Position numbers and translations under genes: made by a program. Positions 56,271-64,000 of a DNA stretch of 64,000 bases are shown here, piece by piece. The notes beneath the pieces are model-generated. The model worked only from the letters and a program-made list of their open reading frames with translations, ran no database searches and had not been told where the DNA came from. Each line of letters starts with the position of its first letter. Position 1 is the stretch's first letter. Source of the stretch: Pholiota molesta (Eukaryota > Basidiomycota > Agaricomycetes > Agaricales > Strophariaceae); contig JACGCK010000129.1 of NCBI GenBank assembly GCA_014925825.1, forward strand, positions 1 through 64,000. The letters run 5' to 3'.

Positions 56271-59200
56271 CCTTCTCCACCTCATCTGCGAACAGTCGTC
56301 GAAGAGACGCCCTCCACATACCCGCCGACAACCGCACAAGCGCCACGCGTCGTCCGAACGACGACGCACCGCACCCATTCGCCCCCTACGCCTCAGCACG
56401 TGGAATATGCCCATACCATCGAAGATGGACACCAAAAGAGCACCAGCCCGATACCCGCGCCTCTCGCTCCTTAGTAGATCGCTCGTTGGGCAGTGCGAGA
56501 CAACGAGTCAGAAAGCACTACAGAAAAACAAAAACAAAAAACCAAGAAAGAAAAAGAAAGGAAAAAGCAACGCAACATCCCACAACACCCATCATCCCCG
56601 CCAACACACAGCAAGTCCAAGAGAGGGCATTGTACCGCGAGGATATAGATCTGGACATCGACAGCAGGCCAGGGACACCGCCCGCTACACATCGGCGCAG
56701 TTCATGCATCGAGGGACAATGCAAGACGCGAAAAGGCGCAGATCAAGAACTGCGCAACGCATGCCCTCTCTGGGCGCGACGGAGCAAGGCGCAACGGATG
56801 GATGGGCAGGGAAAAGAAAACAGGAGCGGAGGGATGGGATTGAGGCACGTACCGCCGTTCCGTGTGCTCCGTCAGAGAGGATCGTCCACCCATCCAGCAT
56901 TGCCATCCCTCGCCCAGCAGCGGACGCATGATCAACATCGATCGTGTCGTGCAGCGCAGGGCTGTTTCCGCGGCGACCCTCTCTACGGGTCCATCGGGAA
57001 CAATGCAGATGCGCTCCGGCAGTTGGGCATCGTACGCGGACTACGACAGTGGTAAGTATAACGCCCGCGAACCACTGCGCTGCGAAGAACCGTGGCAGCA
57101 ACGGGCACGGCACGGCACAGCAATCGAAACAATATACCAATAGCGCCCTGAGGACACACGCTATGCGTGCGGTGCTGGTGAGCTATGGGAAGGTGATCCG
57201 ACCAGCCGACGCCGGGGCCTTGCATGCTGTACGCGTTGCGGAACAGTTGGCGGGGACAAGGATGATGGAGGGTGCGCACCTATAGCCACCGATCGCCTCG
57301 GTGGGCTAATGTCTCTTCCTCTGCGGGAGTCCATCGACTGCCTGAGCATCGTTATCGATCGCGTGTCCGTTGAAGTATAGGAACAGTCGGTAATAGGCGT
57401 GCGACGTGCGTTGCGTCGAAGTGCGGGAATTTTCTGCTGGGTAGCACTGTTAGCGATCTTGGAAACATTGGGTCAGATATTGGCAGGAAAGGACACATGT
57501 GTATATAAGATGTATGGCACTCACGGTCGCGCTGCTCTCGAGGGCGGCTGGGGTCAGCGGTAGGTGATCATGAGTGAGAAGGTCATCGGAGGCAGCCCGC
57601 GAACCGTTTTAGAACTCCGCTCAAATATCTTTCCCATCGTCCTCCCCCGCACCCTCTATGCAGCCTCCGTCAGAGACTCTACGCGATGTGGATTTGCGCC
57701 ATTGCGGCACCGGATCTCGCCTCGCCTCACTACCCGCGTCCTTCTCTATATGCGTCGCAGAGTGATTGGATAGCATGAACGAGAGGACGTACATACATAC
57801 CTGAACAGCTGTTCCAATCGTTGCTTCGCCCTAATCCTTGACCAATGAAAAGTCATGCGTCGATGAAGAGGTGGTCTGCGGAGCTACAGCTATCAGCGGA
57901 ATAGAGCCGAAGATCGAGACCCCACACACAGAGCAAGGACTTCTCCGGTGTTGTCGCTCCGAAATGCCTGCAGTATAACCGTCACGTTGAGATTAGAGAC
58001 GGAAAGAGCGCGCGCTCACCCACCCTCCATCCCGTGGAGCACATCCACCGCAACATCTACGGCATCAACGCACGTCGCGGCGCGTGAGGTGTCAGGCAAG
58101 GGTGGCGGAGAACAGCCGTGGGTGGATATGGATACATGGATTGGACCCGTCCACACGAGTGTGGCATGGAAAAGGGGCAATGCTCAACGTACCACACAAG
58201 TAGCGCCCGCCGAACGGAGCCTAGCCCAGCCTGCCCCAGTTTCATCCTGCCCGCATCCATCGGCTGCAGCTCTTGCGTCGACATTCCGCGGACGCGCGCA
58301 GATCGCGCAGCCGTCGGTCATGCGCTTCGCCATCGGGGCATGCCGCGTCATCCGCACAGACGCGCAAAGCCAAGACCCAGCCCGAGATCGTGCTTTCTTC
58401 CACTGCTCGGGTGTCCTCTGGCCGCGTCTGCTGGTTCGTGCCTGGTGCCTCCTGTATGTGCGAGGCACGAGGAGGGCGGCTGATTGGATGGGAGACACGC
58501 ACACGTGAGCGTGTCGAGACCCAATGTTACGTAATAAACCTCTGGCCAGCGCAATCGATAACGCACTCTCCGCATTCCTCCACCTTCCTGCATGCGAACG
58601 ACGAGAATGTCGGTACTCTGTAGCCCCCAGGTCTAGCTGGGCACAGGCACGGTAATGCAGGTATGCACCACCCACCGCATCGTCATGACGTCCGCCCGCA
58701 ACACCGCATGCAACGACACCGCCGTGCGAGATGCCTACCACATTCATTGCCATCCATCCTGCCTAACAGGCCGCATGGGCCGTTGAGTGTTTTTCAATTC
58801 GGCCGGGAGTGTCGTTCATGCTGCGTCACCGCCGTTCGATCATGGGCCCTGCGTCGTCTCACTACGCCTGATCGCACTCCATCCTCCACGAACAACCGAG
58901 CGCGCTGCGCCGATCCCATTCCTTGATCTCCCCGCATGTCGAATATAGGCACTACACGGCACCTGGTGCAGAGCCCGACCCCGAGCGGGGACGCGCGGTA
59001 CATCAACTCATATCCCACCCAGCGCATCTTGCCTCAACTCGATGGCGCTGACGCACGCGGCATCCCCCTGCCCACTGCATCAAGGGTGCAGGATTTCAAA
59101 CGTGCTGATACTCCCCGCTCGCGGATTCGGGAATACCGCCCGGGCCATCAACGCTCCCCGCGCCCACGCGTCGTCTCAGGCCGTCGTCCATCGGCCGTGC

Positions 59201-59290
59201 CTGAGTAGCAGTATGCAGCAATTCCGCCCCAGCTGCGCCCGCCAGCGCCACATCCGACAGAAGACCGGTGCACAGTACGATGACTACGAT
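56271..59290. other. Repeat-family sequence without supportable genes
   Basis: A 307-codon open frame covers 56132-57055, but it is Arg/Thr/Pro-rich, has no domain and overlaps equally open frames, so I do not call it. A segment at about 56,587 (CCGCCAACACACAGCAA-TCC) recurs at 63,927. Parts of 58.2-58.8 kb match 18.6-19.0 and 28.2 kb. Confidence 0.35.
58498..58561. repeat. CACGTGAGCGTGT ... ATCGATAA module, copy 6
   Basis: ACACGTGAGCGTGT at 58501 and GCAATCGATAAC at 58551. The middle element is degenerate (GTAATAAAC). It lies after the nested insertion, in the same orientation as copies 1-5. Confidence 0.55.
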
Positions 59291-59960
59291 CCGACGTGCA
59301 GCGCATCGCGCGTCGTAATCTGCACGCGCGATCGCCGTGCTGCGGATGGTATCTAGAATGATTTCCCGTGCGGTCTTCTCTCGCGTGCTCGGGTTTGGCT
59401 CCAGGAGGGAGTGGCAGTCGTCCTCTTTTTTCTTCTTTTCTTCTTCTTTTCTTTCTTACTATATTTGGGACTGTATCCCTTCCCCAGATACCCGAATCGC
59501 TACTCCCACACCGAGAGCCACAGCCATATCCGCGGCCTAGCGAGGACCGTCGCGCGATGCTAACTACCCGACGTGCAGCGCAGTCGCGCCTCGTATCCCA
59601 ACGCGCGATCGCCGTGCCTGGGCTCTAGCGGGATAAGCACCGCCGGGGCCACGCGCACCACGCACGGATATGATGCTCGTCACACACGGTCCTCCCGCAC
59701 GTGCCGGGGGTTTGAGCGCCATGGAGGGGTCGGTGTGCCGCCGCCCTCTTTTCTTTTTGCGCCTCCTCCTTTCGTCTTCTCGTTCTTGACACTTGTACAT
59801 GTGGGGTGGGTGGATATGCCTTCCCCGTGCCCACCCCACATTCATGACCCGAACAATTCAATTTTTGATGCGGGGAGGGCAGTGCAGCGGTGCAACTGCG
59901 AGGTCGATTTCGGTTCTGGTGTCGAGCGCTTTTATCGTATTCACTCATTACGGGTGGTTA
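59290..59960. repeat. Local duplications within the 59-kb unit
   Basis: A segment with GTGCAGCGCA-CGCGC and CGCGCGATCGCCGTGCTG recurs at about 59,295, 59,570 and 62,308. A CT-rich tract followed by GCCTTCCCC(G/A)TGCCC recurs at 59,815 and 62,520. No coding potential was recognised. Confidence 0.45.
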
Positions 59961-60560
59961 TGGCGCACGACACGTCTGCCGCTAGAGCTAGATCGGGCGT
60001 TTTCGCCCGCAGCGTGCGTAGCACCGATCAAAATGCGTCTTTCTCGAGTCTGCTTCACTTCTCTTCGTTCTGCGTGTCGCGGTTCGGGGGCGTTCGTCGA
60101 ATTAGTTCTTCCGGCTTGTTCATGTAGCTATTCTATGGTTTACCCGTTCCTCTCTGCAAACTACGCTTCAAGGATTAGAATTTGGGGATTTTTGGCTGTC
60201 CGCCGAGCAGATTTCTAAGACGCTGTTTTTATCTGGGATGTTCGACACTCGAATGTTATCTAGCCCACATACACCTTCCTTCTGTCATATCTTACCGCAA
60301 TCCTAATGTTTTCCGTTGAAATAATGGATTATTTAACTACTGTTAATACGCCATATGCTGAACTTCTACACAACCCCTGGCAGCATACCGTGCATTATCC
60401 AGCATCATCCAACGTAGACAAGCCTGCAACTGCGGACCCAACCTCCGGCTCACCATCCCATTCGTCTCCCTGATCGACCAGATGGACGAACTCGCCACTT
60501 TCCAAGGCGCACGCCCCAAGATCGCTGACGATCTCCTCATACCCACGACGAGCGCGCAAG
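59960..60560. repeat. Diverged repeat unit, copy B
   Basis: It matches copy C over about 600 bp: ATCAAAATGCG, TTCTGCGTGTCGCGGTTCGG, GGCTGTCCGCCGAGCAGA, CACCATATGCTGAACTTCTA-like text and CGTCTCCCTGATCGACCAGA. A frame reading IPFVSLIDQMDELATFQGA is conserved between B and C, a hint of coding origin. Confidence 0.65.
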
Positions 60561-62660
60561 CGCAACGCGTCGCTCGCCCTGAACACCCACTGACGAAAGA
60601 GCCCCGCCATGCTCTAAACAGGAACACGAACGACGACTTCGCGCACCCGATCGCAATCATATGCCAATGGGCGCCGCCGCGTCCGCTCCAGCGAGCCCTA
60701 CGCCTACGGCGGCGCATACAATTGGGGACCGGTGCGCCGCCTGCGTGGCACCACACCCCAGCGCACCCTGTGTAGCATGCAGCCTGCCATGTGGTCGAGG
60801 GCGCCGAACGTGGGCCGTCCACGGTGACCGCTGCTTGGCCCGTGCGGCAATTGCAAACAGCACGCTACGCCCGCCTCGACGTGTGGGTCGTCGAGCCGAG
60901 CGCTGTCTCCGCTAGCCACCCAGCCCATTGGGGCACATCGAGGGGTATGGCGAGACTGGCGAGAGCAGCGGGCTTGGAGCGGCCAGGATGAATCGTGCGT
61001 CGTTACAGGCGGGGTCGACGTGAGCGACAGTAGGCTGCACGGTGTGCGGCGGACAGCGAGGTCATGCGCACGGACCATGACGATTGGTGGCGATGTTCGT
61101 GGTTGAGATATGCCGGCGCGAAAATGGGAGCCGCAAGACGCGGTACGTGCTGATCAAGCAGGAGAGGTAGATTGAAGAGATGAAGGAGATGACGGACGGC
61201 GCACTGGTGAATCCGAACAGGTGGTCGACTGGGCAAGCCATGCAAGAGGAGGAGAGCAGAGACGAAGATGGACATCCACAGGCCTCAGCAAAAGGAGTGG
61301 GCTTGAAGACAGAACACGAGCGCGTTCGATGGGTGGGGCGTGCTACGGAGCGAATGAGCAAGATAAGAGCCATTGAGCCCACTCACATCGAGCCCTCACA
61401 CGAATCTCCTCCTCTCCATCCCTAGTGACCTATCTCCCCCCCTTCCTTTGTCTCCTTACGCGTCTCGTCGGGTATATTCCCTGTAAACTGAGCCTATTCG
61501 ATCAGCATGGGAGTCCGAGATAGACGGTAAGAAAAGTCCTTGTTGTTGCAGCTGAGTCGAAGTTCGCACCTCGTGTCAATTGACGAACACGCAGCACGTG
61601 AGCGTGACCATGCCACAAGATTCACACAAATCCGAATCGAATCGATAACAAACTCTCAGCATGGTAAAACGACCAAGTTGTCCATGTCATTCATGCCTCC
61701 CCTTCCTCCCTACTGCCCACAAGACATTAAAACCCGCGCTCGTCTCCGAAGTCAGCCCTCTAGAGAAGAATCGTACCACAAATGCTACTTCAATGCGGAC
61801 CGCTGTCGTGTGTGCGTGCACTCGATAACATTGCATGGGCCGGCAGAATACTTAGTGCTGTCCATGGATAAAGCGCATGGATGATGGGTTTGCGGTCTTC
61901 TCTTGCGGGCTGGGTCTGTGGTCATCGAGACAAGGGAAAAGCCACGGTTATAGTCCGTATTCAACTTCTACTTCATTTGATTTTGGGGCTCCTTCTCCCT
62001 CCGACTCCACGTACGCCAGGTCTCCAGACTCGGAAGCCTAGAGAAGCAGTGTTTTACCCAGCTGATTTTGGGCCCGATGACGTGTGTATTTAGTCCAAAT
62101 GCCGTGCGACAGCGTCGCTGCTACACCTGGCCTTCTGGTCAACAGCGTTTGTCGGACAGTCCAAATCTTCAGCAACGACTGCTCTGCTTCTCTCCCTTCC
62201 GCATACCGCGGCAAGGGGACAGACACGGTGATCATTGACTGTCCCTTACCTTCCTCCCCCTATCCCCCCATCCCATCCGAGAGAAGACCGGCGCACAACA
62301 GCTTCCGACGTGCAGCGCACCGCGCGTCGCATTTAGACGCGCGATTGCCGTGCTGGGCCCTGCCGGAATACGACCTGCCGGGCCACGCGCATCGCGCACG
62401 GATAGTGCCCAGACACTCGTCTTCTCTCGCGGGCTGGGGTTTGAAGCCAGGGGATTTCGGGCGGTTATCCTCTTTTTTTCTCCGTCTCTATTCTTCTTTT
62501 CCTTTGGGCGGGGGGGATACGCCTTCCCCATGCCCCTTCCACATACCCGCGCCTTGCACGACATAAATAAGAAGGGCAGAGAAGCGGGTGTTGAGCGCTC
62601 TTATCTTATTCACTCATTACGGGTGTTTATGGCGTGCGACAGGCTTGCCGCTGGATTGGG
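60561..62660. other. Interval between repeat copies B and C
   Basis: No gene recognised. It contains module copy 7 and the 62.3-kb duplicate of the 59.3/59.6-kb segment. Confidence 0.35.
61594..61648. repeat. CACGTGAGCGTG ... ATCGATAAC module, copy 7
   Basis: GCACGTGAGCGTGACC at 61594 and CGAATCGATAACAAAC at about 61637. The TATA-like middle element is not evident. It is about 3.1 kb from copy 6. Confidence 0.5.
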
Positions 62661-63195
62661 CGTTGTCGTGCGTAGCACCGATCAAAATGCGCCTTTGTCA
62701 TTCTGCTCCACTTCTCTTTCTTCTGCGTGTCGCGGTTCGGGGGCGTTCTTCGAATTAGTTCTTCCGGCTTGCTCGTGCAGCTATCCCATTATTTACCATT
62801 CCTCCCTCAAACCATCCTTCAGGGATTAGATTTTTGGTATTTTCGGCTGTCCGCCGAGCAGAATCACAGGACACTGTTTTTATCTAGGATGTTTGACACT
62901 CGAATGGTATCTAGCCCACATACATCTCCCTTCTGTCATATCTTACCGCAATTCTAACGTTTTCCGTTAGAATAATGGATTCACTTGACTACTATTGATA
63001 CACCATATGCTGAACTTCTATGCAACCCCTAGCAGCGTACCATACATTACGCAGCACCTTCCAACAGTGAACAAACCCGTAACTATGGACCCAACCTCCA
63101 GCTCACAATCCCATTCGTCTCCCTGATCGACCAGATGAACGAACTCGCCACTTTCCAAGGCGCATGCTCTAAGATCGCTGATGATCTCCTGCCGC
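62660..63195. repeat. Diverged repeat unit, copy C
   Basis: It follows copy B by about 2.7 kb in direct orientation with roughly 80-85 percent identity by eye, including GGATGTTTGACACTCGAATG, TTACCGCAATTCTAACGTTT and the IDQMNELATFQGA frame. Confidence 0.65.
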
Positions 63196-64000
63196 GGCAT
63201 CGGATCCAAAAGTATACAGGCCACTTCTGAGGAGCGCTGCTCTGACATCGGCAACAAATCTACGGCATATCGTGAGATCACATAGATGGAGAGAGAAGAG
63301 TGGGAAAGCATAGATTCGAATCAAGAGTCGAAATTGCCAATAGCAAGAGTAACAAACCCGAATCCATGCGACAGGATTGGGCTGGTGCAATGATAAAACA
63401 CACACATCGAGAACCACTACAGTACAAATACATGATAAAAACGAACTGCAAAAGTACACTACCACACTGCGACGCCACACGGACATTGAGCAAGCGACAC
63501 AGAGAAGCACCGATACGGGTATGGGCTACCAAAATATCATTTGGCACTATGGATGTTGCTTGAAAAGCGAACACGTAGTGTGCAGCGGCATGGATGACAT
63601 GTCGACCAAATGAACATGACCTCGATAGCAGTGCCTCTCTTCGGGCTCCCAAGCGGGCCCATGTACAGTGTACCCGAAGTTCATTGAGAAACGAAGCCAC
63701 AAGGGAGTCGGGACGCAACAACAAATTAGAATGAAAATAGAACAGGCGAGCGAAACATTATTCCGAAGATCATCTACACCTGCGAGAGAGGACATCTCTA
63801 CCTCTGTTGATGAGATCTCGCAATCGATTCGGGGCCAGGAACACCACCAACCACACGCATAAGTATGAAAAAAAGATGAGAAAGAAAAGAAGAAAGCAGT
63901 GAAATGCCGCGCTGGAGCCCATTATCCCCGCCAACACACAGCAACTCCAAGAGAGGGCATTGCACCACCAGAGTTTAGATCTCACCATCGATGGCGGGCT
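63196..64000. other. Window end, repeat-family sequence
   Basis: Only short frames occur. The last 90 bp (CATTATCCCCGCCAACACAC onward) resemble 56,583-56,680, so another unit probably continues beyond the window. Confidence 0.4.

Noticed and set aside
56132..57055. 307-codon plus-strand frame
   Set aside because: Low-complexity Arg/Thr/Pro composition, two other long frames over the same bases, and no frame conservation with repeat copies B and C.

Overview
The window is nuclear DNA of a filamentous basidiomycete, most likely an Agaricomycete. Host genes are split by many 45-65 nt GT-AG introns, and the families present fit that group: a membrane-anchored aspartic protease, a fungal sesquiterpene synthase, an ASCC1/AKAP7-type 2H phosphoesterase, a Plavaka transposase, a fungal-type TET/JBP dioxygenase and a DUF6532-like protein. 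I cannot name the species. No rRNA gene, canonical tRNA gene, CRISPR array or prokaryotic operon is visible. Layout: 0-8.4 kb holds an unknown four-exon gene (minus strand), a frameshifted membrane aspartic protease and a seven-finger C2H2 protein. 8.9-11.2 kb has three arrays of a GTGCGTGCA-type motif. 14.2-17.1 kb holds the ASCC1-like gene and a second, internally deleted copy of the C2H2 gene. 17-26 kb and 56-64 kb are gene-poor and filled with diverged copies of related sequence, marked by a promoter-like module (CACGTGAGCGT ... TATTAATAGA ... ATCGATAA) that recurs about every 2.8-3.1 kb once inserted genes and transposons are discounted. A terpene synthase (26.7-28.0 kb) and a secreted cationic repeat protein (29.8-30.8 kb) lie between the two blocks. 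The dominant structure is a four-level nest at 30.8-55.8 kb. The secreted-protein gene is cut near its 3' end by a young chromodomain Ty3/gypsy retrotransposon (182-bp LTRs with one mismatch, 5-bp TSD TGATC, self-priming PBS, probable -1 gag/pol frameshift site). Its gag is cut by a 18,985-bp Plavaka DNA transposon with CACGAAAAACG-type terminal inverted repeats and a 2-bp AT duplication. The Plavaka transposase is in turn cut by a 942-bp hAT-like MITE with an 8-bp TSD. Removing each insertion together with one TSD copy restores the reading frame at every level. The Plavaka element is divergently organised. The right arm (plus strand) encodes two small accessory proteins and the transposase. 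The left arm (minus strand) encodes a DUF6532-like protein, a roughly 1,100-residue protein ending in a TET/JBP 2-oxoglutarate/Fe(II) dioxygenase domain, and a 5-kb stretch of same-strand host-gene fragments: kinase-like, two Hsp70-like, topoisomerase III C-terminus, and fatty acid synthase alpha. The last two are joined into one hybrid. A 19-kb cut-and-paste element carrying a candidate DNA-base-modifying enzyme and a multi-gene exon collage is the most unusual system here. Caution: several GC-rich host genes show single-base frame slips, mostly deletions, while the transposon ORFs are almost intact. Uncorrected sequencing errors are as likely as pseudogenisation.
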